Positions 47,455-60,774 of a stretch of 64,000 nucleotides of DNA are shown here, one piece after another (position 1 is the first letter of the stretch; every line of letters begins with the position of its first letter). Source of the stretch: Pycnopodia helianthoides (lineage: Eukaryota; Echinodermata; Asteroidea; Forcipulatida; Asteriidae); the NCBI GenBank assembly GCA_032158295.1, contig JASTWB010000035.1:62001-126000 (forward strand), in the 5' to 3' direction. Under the pieces are notes generated by a model. The model was given only the letters and a program-made list of their open reading frames with translations, searched no databases and was not told the origin of the DNA. The translations under genes and the position numbers were made by a program.

Positions 47455-50160
47455 ACAAGTTTCTCACGATCGATAACACTTAAAGAAAGAATACCAGAAG
47501 CAAGAGTAAAACCAAGTTGCTATGATCTGTTTGTAGTTTCCGGTCTAGGAAAAAACAGATAACCTTGTGCTCAGAACAGTAGTAAAGAGGGATGGGCAAT
47601 GTTCATAATTATTCAATCCCCCCCCCCCTTCCCCGCCTTATCATCCATATTGTAATGTGATCTTGTTAAAGAGGTTCACGGAACTGCGGGCGGATACTTT
47701 ATTTATCACTGTGATTTGTAGAGTAGGTAGCAATGAATTCCACAAAGAAAAAATGTTCCTGAGGACTATTCACTCAAAATTTATTTTTTTTGCTAGAGAT
47801 TGTAGACCACACAATGCACACAAACACTTTGCTTAATAACCAAAAATAGAAATTGTCTTAGCCAGATCCCCTTATACCTGCTAGATGTTTCTGAAGTTAT
47901 AAACAGTGCAATGGTCCTTCACTTTACGGAAAAAAAGAAATATATAACACTTTAAGAACTAAAAGGGTATTATTGGAAATCCCTCATGTTGATTTTTTTT
48001 TTATAAAACCGCAGTAGCACATGTAAAATATATATATATATTTTAAACTCTGAGATATTTGAGATAAAGTAAACAATATATTCTTTTTTCACATGGAAAA
48101 AAATATTATGGTTCCAAAAACTTGTATTTTTAATAGAAAAACTCAATTTCCGTTCTTTCAGCGTTAAATACAGTTCTAATTTTATATTTGATTACTTCAA
48201 AATGGATATCACTTCATACGGATTTTATCCACGAAATAGCGATAAGAAACATTTGTAAGGATAGTTCCTCACTAAATGCTTACTTTACCTAGAAAATACA
48301 TAGTTAGTGCATGCTTGGTACTTGCTAACATATAAAACAATATTAATAACAGTACAAAAATACATTTTGTAAAGTTCTTACTCACAACAAGTTTATTTCA
48401 CAGAGAAAACCAAAGTTTCCGAGACTTGGCATTTACAAACAGTAAAATAACAATATTTACGCTAAAAAACATACTTTTGATTACAATTTGAACAAATCAT
48501 AATTTTTAATAAGAATGTATGTTTTATGTGTATATGCACCTATCAAACAACACAATATGCGGTATAGGACCAATTGGCGTAGGCCTACCCAACACAGGCC
48601 ATAGAACAAGCAAAATCATACCATGAAATCAATACTTCATTTTTTTAAAATTTATTACCTTTGCGTTATTTACATGGGAGTGGGTGATTGGTACGCCAAT
48701 TGGCGTACCATTCCCAAGACATATTTCAAAATGGAGTTATTTATCAACCATTGCTTGAATTGCACCATGATTGCACCATGATAATCTTGTATGATTCTGG
48801 TATTTATCTTGTACAAATACTTGTTTTCCTGATTAAACGTTAAAACATTCTTAATTAAAATTAAGTCTAATAAAAATTATAATTATTAGAGTAAAATGTT
48901 TATTATTCTTTGAGTGGTACAAATACTCTTGCACTTAACGTGTTTTGGGTAATTAAAAAATAACGCACATATTTTTTCTGTAAATTTTGTGTTGTTCATT
49001 TTGTTCGGGTTGGATTTAGATTATTATGTAAAAAAAACGCAAACTCGAGTTAGTTCAGCAGTTTATATGAAAGTTTCCCTTTTTTCCGAATTTGTTTTTT
49101 AAATAAAATTAAAACAATATTTTTTCCAGGTTAAAATGTTTAAATCTGAACTTCTTATAATACCCTTTTAGTTTTTATAGTGTTATATACATTCATTTTT
49201 TCATACGGTGGAGGCCACCAGTTTGATGTTGTACATTTGCCACTGCGTGATGCTGCTGTGCAGCAGTTATTGCATTGTTTATAACTGTTTACCCGGGAGG
49301 AAGTGATACTGGGACGCATCAACACTTGTTAAACCAGTACAGAGGCATTGCACGGTCTATTACTTCCGTTTTGGGTCCATCAGGAATGTGAATGGCATGT
49401 CACTGGTGTACGTGAGAGGTTACAAAAAATAGCTCGACCTCATCAATCCACGAGTAGACCTATGTAGAATACCAATGGCACCCCAATGTCAGTGTTAAGA
49501 TACACAATGACTTGGTTCCTTTCATACCAAATTTGCAATTCCAACGTTAGTTTATTTCGATGTCAGGCAACAAAACATGATGTAAAACAAAGATATCGTC
49601 ATGTATCAGGAAATTGAAGGTAAAACATTAATGTTTTTTGGTAAAAAGTTTGTATTAAATCGTCAGCAACATCACCTGGTGCCAAAAAGTCTCCTTAGCA
49701 GCCAAACTCTAATGTTTAGAGAAACCCTCGTTTAAAGTTAAGATTTTCAAAACCATTTGTTCGCCATTAAGATGTTTATATCAGGGAGGTAGATATCTTA
49801 AATCTCAAACAAACCTGACTTAATTTTGTTCATCAAGTGTTTAATAAATTAGTAATATTTCACTGTTATATCTTTATGAGGAATGTACAAACACCCCCTG
49901 TGTGCAGCGTGCTGTGAGTAGACACTTTTGGCCTGTTCGTGAAAACGGTAGGACAAAGTTATTGCATATTCTTAAAGTTTTGTCTTCAAATTCCCATATT
50001 ACTTCTTATCTCTATATTTACAATGCAGCTATTATAAGTTGCTGTGATTTATATATATTTTTCTTCACAACTCGTAATTTTGCCATTGCGTGTAGTGTAT
50101 TGATTAAAAACACACTTTCTTACACATTTCACTTTCTATAAAAGTATAGTTAGAAAAACA
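47455..50160 (+). repeat. Segmental duplication, copy 1
   Basis: The segments 47,455-47,900, 49,225-49,440 and about 50,040-50,160 recur in the same order and orientation at 63,172-64,000. Shared landmarks include tttctcacgatcgataacac, gtttccggt, ccatattgtaat, tgcgtgatgctgctgtgca, ggaggaagtgatactg and catcaacacttgttaaa. Copy 1 carries extra DNA (an inverted-repeat element and about 600 bp at 49,440-50,040) missing from copy 2. Confidence 0.85.
47925..49225. mobile_element. 1.3-kb inverted-repeat element inside duplication copy 1
   Basis: The left end (ggtccttcactttacggaaa, then atatataacactttaaga and actaaaagggtatta) faces its inverse at 49,155-49,225 (taatacccttttagt, agtgttatatac, gtggaggcc). 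The arms are about 60 bp and imperfect. The interior is AT-rich and has no coding frame. In duplication copy 2 only a stub of the right end (about 63,620-63,645) remains. Confidence 0.65.
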
Positions 50161-52965
50161 CACTGTATGCGATTAAGCGAACGTAACTTTATGCCTACAA
50201 TTTTCTGCACAATGTACATGTCTGTATAATTATAAAGCATCGGCACGTTATAAATTATATACATTGTTTTTATCAATTGTATTGCTATGTAATAAATTAT
50301 ATTGAGTGAGTGAAGGCCGTATCCGAATTGGTAGCTACGACTTTTGCTAAGCGTGTTGCTATAAAGAACGTCCTATTAACCAACGCTCAATGACACTGCG
50401 ATCCAGCCGTAGCCGTAGCAAGAACACTGATTTGGTTTTACCCTTGCACATCGGCAATAGGATAAATCTAAAAGCAAAAGGCTACACTTCATTTAGCTGG
50501 GAAACAATCCCTAAACGCAGTTAATAAAGTACATATTGAAACGGAATAGAAAAACCTAAACATAATATTTCAAGGCGCAATATTCTTGTCCATTTGTTCG
50601 TTTCCTCGTTTGACCTTATAATTGATAGGTGATTTTAAAGATGTGCATGTTTTGTAAATAAGAAGTAACTGTAACTCTAGTGAATATGCGACACAAACGT
50701 GTGTAAATCTATTTGGGGAGGAGTGTTGGCTCTGAAAAGAGCCAATGGTCTCCACGTTTCGAACAGTATTCGCCACTTGCACAGATCCGCCATGTACGTG
50801 TAGCGCCTCGACTTCATGCTTCGTTTTATTGTATTATTTTATGTCTACGTTTGGATGAAGTGTCATTACAATACAATACAATACAGAGTAATACAATCCT
50901 TTATTCACTGCTGTTCCCAATTCAAGGCACTACACGCACGCAAAAAATGGCTGACCGTGCAACGAGCGGATATTATGCTTGTCTTTAGTTAAGTGCTTGA
51001 CTGGAGTCGATGATAAGACTTAAGTAGGGTTGGAGGGATGCACATTTGGGCAGGAAGTATCTTGGATACAGCATCAACTGAAAACAAGCAAACCTCGTCG
51101 CACACGTACAGTTCTAGGACCAACGAAGAGTCAGAGTAGCCATATAAATCAAGTCAGACAGCACAAATCCACAATAACATCGGGTTCTTCCCCATCGACA
51201 TGTAGTCACCACTACTCAAGCCAACCCTTCCAGCCACAGTCACCACAACCTTGACACAACCCAGTGGATCCAGCCGGCAGTCAACTCCCACGCATCACCG
51301 GTCAAGAACAGCTTGGATACTTTCCACCTAAATGTGCTTCCCTCAAGTCCTACTAAAGCCACATTATCACCAGCAGTTCAGCATTTTCCTGAAGATGAGC
51401 AGCGTATAGCCTACTGTTTGAAAAGTAGACACCACATTAGCTCCTTTATTTAATGTGTTACTTCTTGAGGATGATAGTAAAGTGCCCAGTGGGATTCTGG
51501 AAGTCTGAGAGCGCAATTAAACTAATTTAGTCAAAGTACAACAAAGTCATACTTTTTACATGTAAATAGTAACTAAAGGGAACAAATCACGCCGATAAAG
51601 TTCCTATTTGTGCACCATTTTGTCTATTACAAACAAGCCATTAAATTCAACATGCCTTCGAAACAAAAAGCGAGCCTCCAATAACATTAAGTACACATAA
51701 TACAATAATTTTGTTTTAAAACAGGATGTAACAACACCAGCAAGTTCAAACATTCATGGCTTTTCATCTTATACAAGATTCATATTCGAGACTTATCATA
51801 CTGGTTTGGTTGAAAGTTCAGTGGAAAATACATTAAACATAGAATAGAGACCTATCCATGTTTTTTCCTGTAATACCGTGTATGTAACTAACTTAAAAAA
51901 TATTTGCTTGTTTAAAAAAAAGGGATTGTTTTGAGAACTCAATCACGAATTATGGTCTTGATGGTAGAAAGAATAGAGTTAATTTTAATTTAAACGTATA
52001 CACTGACCCGTCTACAAAAGTTGACACTTTTCACAAAATTCAGAAGCGGAAGTTACAGAAACAAATTTGAAGTCCCGGTACCAACTAAGCGGTTGCACTT
52101 CTCTTTAAACTAAACTATAATAGGTTTGAGCATTTTGGACACAACATGTTTTTGCGAAACACTGGTAACCAAAACTTCGTGCAAAGTAGTTTCCTTGTAT
52201 CCGACAAGTTGCTTCTAATAATAAAACTAATATAATAACATAAATTGATAACAATAATACGAATTTAGCAAAGTGACCCCTCATTACCAAATAATGTAAT
52301 TTGGGTTTACAGTTTCAGTCATTTGATTAAAAGTCCTGTAGAGTCAATATTAATTTAATGTCCCTTACACAAACACAGCTTGCCATACTAGCGAGATAGC
52401 AACACCGATGCTATCATTTTTACTCATTGATGAAGCAACTTATCTCAGAGCAGCCAGAGTTAATACTACTGGGCTGGATTTGCCACAATAATTTGACTTA
52501 GATAAAATATATACAAGTTTAAGACCAAGACAGTCTTACACCCTTACTTCATAGTCAGCTGAACACGAACAGTTGACTTGGGAAAAACAAAGTATGAACC
52601 TTATAACTCGCTTAGTCAAAAATTACTTCAATGTGAAATAATTCCTTGGTACTCAAATAATATGAGCCTTTTACGGGCGTTCATGTTATCTTATTGGTGG
52701 CTAATTTTGATGAAGCTTTTATCATTTGCGTTGCAAAATATTTGATTTTCTCCCTATTTTTTAAAAAGAGAATCAAAATGTATAATTAATTTATAATCAT
52801 GTGTTTTGTTCTATGTTAACACCCACACTCCCTCCATTTCCAGTTATAATATTGATTACTATGATGTTACCTTCTCCGTTTGTACGGGGTTCGTTCCAGT
52901 TTACAATACTATCCCCAAAGGAGCTGCATGAAAAGTGCTCTTTACACTAAAGCATAGGATCGCCA
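50161..52965. other. No supported gene; 3' flank of the Ig receptor
   Basis: There is a short attacaatac repeat (50,864-50,890). I see no exons on either strand. The minus-strand receptor gene ends at its right border. Confidence 0.35.
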
Positions 52966-55900
52966 TTAATAGTAAAGAGGTGGGTTAAAAATCCCACGAG
53001 GTGGTGGGGGTGGTGCTTCATTTTCAGAGTCCACTATCCATAGCTCCACTTCCTCGTCGTTGTCAAAGATGTGGCCAGATGGCGCTGAAGTGCCGCTGCG
53101 ATGGGTGCGACTCATGTTGTGGCGAATTTCAGCGTACTGAGTAGGTGGTTCGGTTCGTATAGGTGGTGCGTTAGGAGGATGTTGACGTGTGTGCTGCAAA
53201 TCGGCATAGACCAATTCGCCTGGACGGGTCACCTAGTAAATATTTCGGGGAGAACATTGTCATCCCATTAGCGAACCATATGGTAATAGTGCTTTAAACG
53301 GGTATGTGGAAATCTGAATTACTTGTAGGTATTAATGGTCAACTAGTTACAAGGTCTGAATTGAAAAAAGAAGAAGTTTTAAACTGATATATGACAAAAG
53401 TAAAGGAAAGAAAAAAACAGGTTAAAACAATCTACAAACACATTAGACTGAACAGAAATATATTGTGTATAACGACTATATAAAGTTTAGTTCAGGTTGG
53501 TATTGTTTTCATCTGACTAACGATGGCGCTAAAGTTATTTATTAAATTTGGGGGGATGATACCTTTTTTGGTTGGTACTTGATGGCAGCTGCACCCGTCA
53601 CTCCGGTGTAGACACTAGCTGACGCTTGTTGGCTCTTTTGACGGTTCACAGAAGTGTACATCACCCCATCCCCTGCGTAATGAATACGTTGTACAAACAG
53701 CAAACCAGATAATGAAGAGTGTATACATAAAACCAATTGAAAACGGTTTCACAACATCTACTTTTGAAAGGTTACTTGTACATAATGCTGCTCCCTTCAG
53801 AAAAATTATAATTGACAAGAATTGAATAAACTATTAAAAAGATAAAAATGGAATTGTATGTTACAAACAAACTGCCTACCAGACAAATAGACTTATGGTA
53901 TAAATGCAAGACATAGCTAATGGCAAGAAGTCTCGATCTTAGTAGAGTCATAACCATTATCATTTTTAGAAAGACTCTACTAGGGTCCAAACGGCATGCA
54001 CTCCATTAACTATTGTTTACAAAAACATTAAAGGGACACACCGGCTTTGTTGGGATATTTAGGCTAAAAAACTGACCCAACCATGATTACAAAGTTCTTG
54101 AAGGAGTTTAGCAGAATGGCTCATAAAAGAAACCATCCAATTTGGTTGTATTTGAGCGTTACAAAAAAACTCACGTTGTTTTATCCGAACTACCTTTTGT
54201 TTCAGATAAACCATGTGATCGTCTGCGTTGGTTTACTTCTAGACTATAAAAGTTAATTACAGCACCAAATTCAACCTTTTAGTTTTTAAAACTATTCATG
54301 AGTTTTTAAAAAAGAATACTTCAGACTATGGACAAAAGTTGTAAATAATTATGAAAAATGGAGACTCTTATTCAGAGAACAGAAGCACGGTGCACAGCGT
54401 GAGGGTTATACGGAGACGTAAATATTGAGGCATATCCCGTACGTTTTGTCCTGTAGAGGTTTTAGTCTGTACCCCTAGCCATTATACTAGCTATTACCAC
54501 GTTTTACTGCCTGCTGTACACGCGGGACAGACACACATGTGTACAACCAGCAGTACAAAAATACAGGTTGGTATGGATTGGACCGGACTCACCTGTGTGT
54601 GTCGGTTGTACACATTAATTTGTGCTGGGTGGATAATGAAAACTGGCTCCTCGTGCCTAGCCATAATTATGATTTATACATAAACAGAGAAACGTGACCT
54701 ACCACTTTCTTTTAAAAGAGTTAGACAAAATAAAAATACGTTGTCACTTGATGATTGTTTTTTTTACAACAACCACCTAAAAACCATTGCATGTGATTCT
54801 TCATTACTAAATTACGCAAACGGTAAGCCAATGTGTCCCTTTAAGAACACACACTTTTGAAGCACGTAATATTTTTCTCATCTAAGGTATTGTTTAACCT
54901 TTTTTTATTATTTGTTTTTTGTATTGATATGTTTAAATTAAAACTGAAAGTTTGGAAGATGCCATTGTTTTTAAAAGCGAAAGAGTTATCAACGAAACTT
55001 AGATCTGATATCGGATGTACGACATTCCACTGGGAATTTCATTACTCCTTGCATGTTTTGGTTTTGATACAGCTTGTTGCGCAATCAATATTTCAATGTC
55101 TATTGCCTCGAGTAAGACAAAACGCCTGACAAGTTCAATACCATTATGTACATCATAAGTGACACATTTCATTCTTTCCGTTCTGAGTGCATGTTTAAAG
55201 GGGCTGTGTCGTCATGATCAAAGCAGACTAGTTGCTGCACATGGATTTATGAACTGTCACCCAGTTATCGCACGGGCACGCCCTCCCTTCTTATCATGTA
55301 TGAAGGGATCGGAGTGCGCATGCGTGCTGTAACTGAGTGAGAGTTCATAATTATCTGTACAGCCCCCCACAGGTCAGGGCCCAACTTCATAGAGCTGATT
55401 AAGTTCAAAACATTGCTTAGCAGGTTTCTGATAAGAAACGTTTGCAAAAAAGAAGTCACAGATTGTACATGCGAAATGACATTTTGTCTGGTAACCACAT
55501 TCTGGTAAGCATAATTGTGTTGTGCTAAGCCACCTGTGTGCTTAAGCGGCTCTATGAAATTGGGCCCTGCAAGGATCATGACGACAAAGCCCCTTTAATA
55601 AGCTAAACTTGATACTTGAAAGACGGTGAAGTTGGCCCTATTAGGAAAATTACCCTGGATATATGGCCAAAATTAAGACCAAAACATATAATAAATAAAA
55701 TTGTATACATAACAATTAGCGTTACACAAAACTGTCATTATACTTACCACAATGGTAATGTTGTGTGACGTTGTGGTTGTCGATTAGTGATGAAGGCGAT
55801 GATGCAGATTGATTGTCATTTACTCCAGATCTGGTGTCTGCATTTGCAGCTCCTGTGCCTGGCAATAACATTGAAGCCCATTAGATGAAAGTTTATAGTT

Positions 55901-58900
55901 ATACATAAATAAAATAAACTGATTTTTATTTTTTTTCCCTGTCACAACGGACACATCCTTAGAATTTATTTTCATTTTTATTTTATGGTTTAGGCATTAC
56001 GTACAAAGTGTAGACCTAAGAACAAAAGTTGTACATACAATGTAGGGACTTAGGGCACTGGACCTACACACATTAACACAGTGTTTTCACAATGTTGAAG
56101 AAAATACTTGTTTTCTCAACTGCACGAGACAAATGACTTTACATAGAGTGTATGTAACGTAGAACTTGGTGACTATAAAATGTGTTCATATAATTATGTG
56201 AAACAGCGACTTTGGAACTAAACCACCTCGTCGTCTTCTTCACAGTGTGTCCACAGTGGGCCAGGACTTGGTAGCTTTTACATTCATGTGTGCAAACAGT
56301 AGTTTTATTTGTTTTTGAAAGAAAATTAGGGCAAATTTTCACTTCATGTTTTTCGTTGAAACAAAAGTCATTAGTTATACTTTTGTGAGATACAAGAATA
56401 TACTCATTAACGTTAGTGTCAGATGCCGTTACATACTTTGATTATTCCTCCTACGAAGCTCAGTTTCTGTAAAAATGTGCAAAAGACCAGAAATTACAGC
56501 TACCTGCAGAGAGTGCAGCGTGTATATTTTCTGTACTTGATTAAAACAACAACAACAACAACAACAACAACAAACACACACACCCCCACCCACCCACGCA
56601 TGTTTGTGATTCCCGAAAATCGAAGACTTCTCTTCATTCTTCCATTGTTTTAACGTGGTCTTATTTAGCGACATCCCCATTGGTTTTGAACACGAAAGCT
56701 AAGCGAGGACATCCTCGCTCTGTCAAAACACTCGGAACCCTTCAAGCTGCAGTTTAAATTAGCTCATTTCCTTCGAAACTAAATGTTGTTTACCTTGGTC
56801 TTCTACTCTACTCGATAGATTCAATGCAACCATTTGTGCGTTTCCTTGTAAGGAGCATCGTCTGAAAGTCACAGTAGCGGCAATGCTCGAAGCATTGCTG
56901 GTAAAACAAAATGAAACAAAAAAACAAGAATATAATTTTTTTATTTTTTTAAAAATAAGTATCGTTAGGTCATTAGTCAACAAAAAGCTGTAGTAATTCC
57001 CTCGACTGTTATTTTACTTCAAATCTTTCAGATAATGAAACCAGAAATTTCTAAAGCACTGCAAGTTTTAGGCTATGGAGGAAAACAAATAATAATACGG
57101 AAAACTCAAGGTTTTTATTCGTAAGGAAAAGGGTCACATGATTATTAAGTGTTCTTTGAGTAAAGTTACTTACGTCTGGCTTTTAGGGATTGCTGAGTAA
57201 CCTAAAGTAAAAAAGAGACGTGCAGTTAGAGTTGTATTTTCATGTTGAGATGATCACCGTAGTGAATAATAATATGCACAAAATATCGTTTGAAATCTCT
57301 CTCAAATTAGTGTGGGCCTATTTCAAACTTGCCCTACTATGTAATCTCACTGAAGCTTAGTTTAAACTAAATCACTTACCACTGATGCTTAAAATGTCAA
57401 TCAAATCGTTAGTGTACCGAAAAAGCGTACTTTTGTCCAGGATGATGACATTATTAACATGAAGAGGAAGATAACAACTTTTGTTAAGTGTCTTGATAAG
57501 ATCAGGATTATGATTTTGTTTCTTTCCTTTAAAAAAATAACTTGTTTTGATCATTTTCAGGACCAACCGGGGAGAGTCCCATCCGTTGTTTTTTCCCTTT
57601 AGCCTTGTAATGGTAAAGCCATTTACTACATAATTTGTGTAATTTTGTTAAGGTCATGATACAAGAAAAAAAAACAAAAATAAACTGTGAACTGTTAGCA
57701 ATAATTGCACTTTGCATGCCGCCTTTTATTTTAATTTCGTAAAGCACATTTTGCATTTAAAGGTGAACAACTAAAATGACGACGACAACAACAACAACAG
57801 CAACACTGGTGATGATTGTCACATGGGTTGAGGACATTCAGAAAGTAACTTTATACCAAGCAGTCGTCTTCCATCGTTGATAATACCAAATTATCTAAAC
57901 CAATATTTTTGTAAATTTTACTAATAATGTCAAAATTTTCGAGAATCCCCAAATCTCCAACTTGAAAATAATTTCTTACGTTTTGTATGTAGCCTTATTG
58001 CGACGACTATCAGGCTGGTTACGATCACTAAGAGTCCAGATGATGATACGACTATGACCAAAACCAAGCCATTCCAAACAATGGGCTCAAATGCAGTATC
58101 ATCCAACCCTTAACAGAAGCAAATACAAATGCAAACACATAATTATTGTCAATCTGCCAATTTCTGTGTCACAATTTTACATTAAAAACATTATGGACAA
58201 ATATCGACAGGTTGGACTATTTCCATCGAAAATGCAGTTTGTTCAGCATTACCTACCCGCCAAGAAATAAGTCTTATTCTACTTCTCCTTTTTCCGTACA
58301 TTCGTTTTTGTTTATCAATATCCTTTTTTTTTCTTAACAAGAACGTGTTTTAGAAAAAGAAAAAAACATGTAACTGATCTCAGGAATGATTTTTCTGTTG
58401 CATCGAGCAACGGCTCTATAATGTAGCACGAACACTGTATCTTAATGTAGCCCAGAACTACTCTGCCCCAATCTTGAACTTTAATCTAGCCCCCAAACCT
58501 CAATGTTGGAGCACAACTCTTGTGCCTAAAAGTAGCCTGATATAGGTCCGGAAACAATATTGTAAATCATAGAGATTCAAACAGGAACTAGAATGAAACA
58601 TTTAACTCGCCTTGCGCTGTTTTCATACCCGTCGATCCCACATCTCTCGAGCAGTTTGTTTCTGCCGTTGATAAAGGTTGAGCTGGAAACAGGAATTTTA
58701 AATGAATCACTATCATCATAAACAAACAGCTTTTTAACTCGACCACCTCGAACAAGATAACAAAATAGTTTTGTATTTTGCATCTACCATTACGAACACA
58801 CTTTCCGTCCGTACAATTTTTGATGAAAGAAACGAAACTAAAACTTAACACACGCAAGGTCACTTTCCGTTGTTGCTTTTTTAGTTTCAAGTGCTACAGG

Positions 58901-60774
58901 AAATTAAAATAAAGATATCCAACAATAAGTATTTTTAAACAAGCAGTTGGGTCTGTTTGAAAGATGCAAAATATTGTCCTTGCAAATTGTATATTGTCAT
59001 GAGACAAGCAGCCGATACGGTAATCCGGCTCGTTTTAGATAACATGAAATAGTTACTTTGCAAACTTACAAACAGGTACAATTGCCGTATAATTGTAGTT
59101 CGTCTGGTTGTAGAAGGAGTCATGAACATGACATTGGTATCTTCCTTCGTCGTTTAAGTTCACGTTTAGAATTGTAAGATTACAGCTTGTCTTGCCATGA
59201 TGAAGCACGTACTTTCCCGTCTGGTCCATCTCGCCAATTGTAATGCACGACTGCAGCATGGTGTTGTTAAGTGACCACTTATAGGTGAAATTTCTCTTAC
59301 CAGTTGTGCCGCTGTCGATCACAGAGCAAGATAAGGTCACATTCTCCCCTTCTCCTGGACTAAGATTTCTTTCAGTCCGAACACCAAAATTGGCTTTAAT
59401 AAAAACAAATTACGATGCATAATTACATTTTCATTTACAGACTAAACTGTTTTTTTTTTTAAATCTAAGTTCAATTTGTCATTATATAAAATATCATGAG
59501 ATGTTTTTTGAAAGGTGACACAATGTTTCACGCTACGGTATTGATGTGGTGCGCATACGGTGTCATCATTACAGCATTTTGTGGGGGAGACATAGTAATT
59601 AAAATAAATTATTTTTGATATACTAATAAAAGTGCTTTATCCTTCCAGAAGGGTAATGTGTAACGAGTTAGGTTAAGAAAACACATGATAGAGAAGGCTT
59701 CCACCAATTGACATGAAAACCAAAAAGCACACAAAACTAAGCATTCATTGTGACGGCATTGCCTTAACAATTGTGAATATCCCTAATATTTTGAAAGGTT
59801 AATTTCGAAAATTAAATTTATAATCAGTGACATTTTTTTTCAAGAATTACAGAAATTAGTAAATTGCTTGGATGATTGCGTCATTACGCAACAACATAAC
59901 TTGTTGGTAAAATATTTTAAACCAAAATACTTAGTAACATTGGTTTGACGACATTCAACAATGAACATGTGATAACGTAATACATTGTACTTAATAGTTC
60001 CATTATCGTAAATTGCAATAATTTCGGGCTAACACTTACCCTTTTTCACTCTGACTTCTGTTATATTTGCATAGCTGTCGATAAGTCCATACACCTGACA
60101 TCGAACGACGGCTTCATCTGAAAGGCCTATATTCATTATTGTTAGATTGCCATTGTCTTTATTTACTTTCACAGTCTTGTTTTTGAACGCCTCCACTTTA
60201 TTACACAGTGCAATTACATCGTATCTATTGTTTTCTAAATTACTTTTCAATAACCATCTCATTGCAAAGTCATTTTGCTGGCAGAGCGATATTAATGTAC
60301 CATTTGCATATCGAGCCTTGCACTCTAAATCTACGTCTTCACCTTCACAAACTGTGACGATTGGGGGCATGTTGATTGTGATGTTCCCAGAAGAGATCAC
60401 ATCTATTCAAAATACAAAGAGATACAAATGAACACAAGAATTGAATAATACTGCAAAGTCATTTCTAACCAGGTGACACTAACTTAAGTACTGTTGTTTT
60501 ATAATTATTGTTTATTTTGTATTTGCTACTACATCCAAATATAGTTATTTTCGAAAACAAAATTATATTAAAACAGCGTAAAAGACTGAAATGATAAATC
60601 CAACGCATGGACTTTCTTCGATTCATACACGCGCATTATTTCGATGCGCGATATATTTCTCAATACTGACACAGTGGCGCTGCGAGTTCTTCTTATCATT
60701 TTATTTGACTCACCTTGATAAATGTACCCAGTAATTAACAAGACTGTGAACTTCTGGATAAATCCTCCGTCCAT
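52966..60774 (-). CDS. Two-Ig-domain transmembrane receptor with ITIM-like tail (10 exons)
   Basis: Exons: 60,774-60,714; 60,402-60,040; 59,393-59,070; 58,682-58,629; 58,108-57,980; 57,201-57,174; 56,897-56,794; 55,858-55,748; 53,672-53,563; 53,232-52,966. All splice sites are GT..AG, every phase matches and the total is 517 codons including the stop. The 516-aa product has a signal peptide (1-20), an Ig domain with C48, W70, D116 and C122, a second Ig domain with C164, W181, D223 and C229, a short stalk, and a membrane helix (about 280-305). Its cytoplasmic tail carries VMYTSV (Y397), SVYTGV (Y413), LVYADL (Y437) and TQYAEI (Y461), all close to the ITIM pattern; a proline run PPPPPRG lies near the end. 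Several NxT/S sites lie outside the membrane. By family logic it would be an inhibitory or adhesion receptor that recruits SH2 phosphatases. The ligand is unknown. The last two motifs recall myelin protein zero-like 1 (inference). Confidence 0.85.
54028..54844. mobile_element. TTAA-bounded element, family AAGGGACACA
   Basis: The left end TTAAAGGGACACACCGGCTT and the right end, inverted, TTAAAGGGACACATTGGCTT bracket 817 bp. The TTAA at each border fits piggyBac-type insertion. No transposase ORF is present. It lies in the receptor intron between the exons at 55,748 and 53,672. Confidence 0.75.
55195..55598. mobile_element. TTAA-bounded element, family AAGGGGCTGTGTCGTCATGATC
   Basis: The ends TTAAAGGGGCTGTGTCGTCA and (inverted) TTAAAGGGGCTTTGTCGTCA lie at TTAA borders. 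A second inverted-repeat element occupies most of its right half. It lies in the same receptor intron as the element at 54,028. Confidence 0.8.
55376..55566. mobile_element. MITE of the gggcccaatttcatagagc family nested in another element
   Basis: The left end agggcccaacttcatagagc and the right end gctctatgaaattgggccct are inverted. Both lie inside the element 55,195-55,598, so this one inserted later. The family is related to the element at 20,269. Confidence 0.8.
56539..56595 (+). repeat. (AAC)n microsatellite running into CA/CCCA repeat
   Basis: About nine caa units are followed by acacacaccccc and cacccaccca. It lies in an intron of the receptor gene. A similar short CAA tract lies at 57,783-57,802. 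Confidence 0.9.

Noticed and set aside
54590..54656. Possible tail exon of the receptor reading EPVFIIHPAQINVYNRHTQ
   Set aside because: Entry phase 2 and exit phase 0 do not fit the neighbours (1 and 1). It was left out although the donor is good.
57372..57756. Open frames between the membrane exon and the next tail exon
   Set aside because: Their acceptors imply phase 2 entry, while the membrane exon leaves in phase 1. The 28-bp exon at 57,174-57,201 fits instead.
58788..58893. Extra exon of the Ig receptor with good acceptor and donor (KKQQRKVTLRV...)
   Set aside because: The open frame needs entry in phase 0, but the preceding exon leaves in phase 1. Skipping it keeps every phase and the total length correct.
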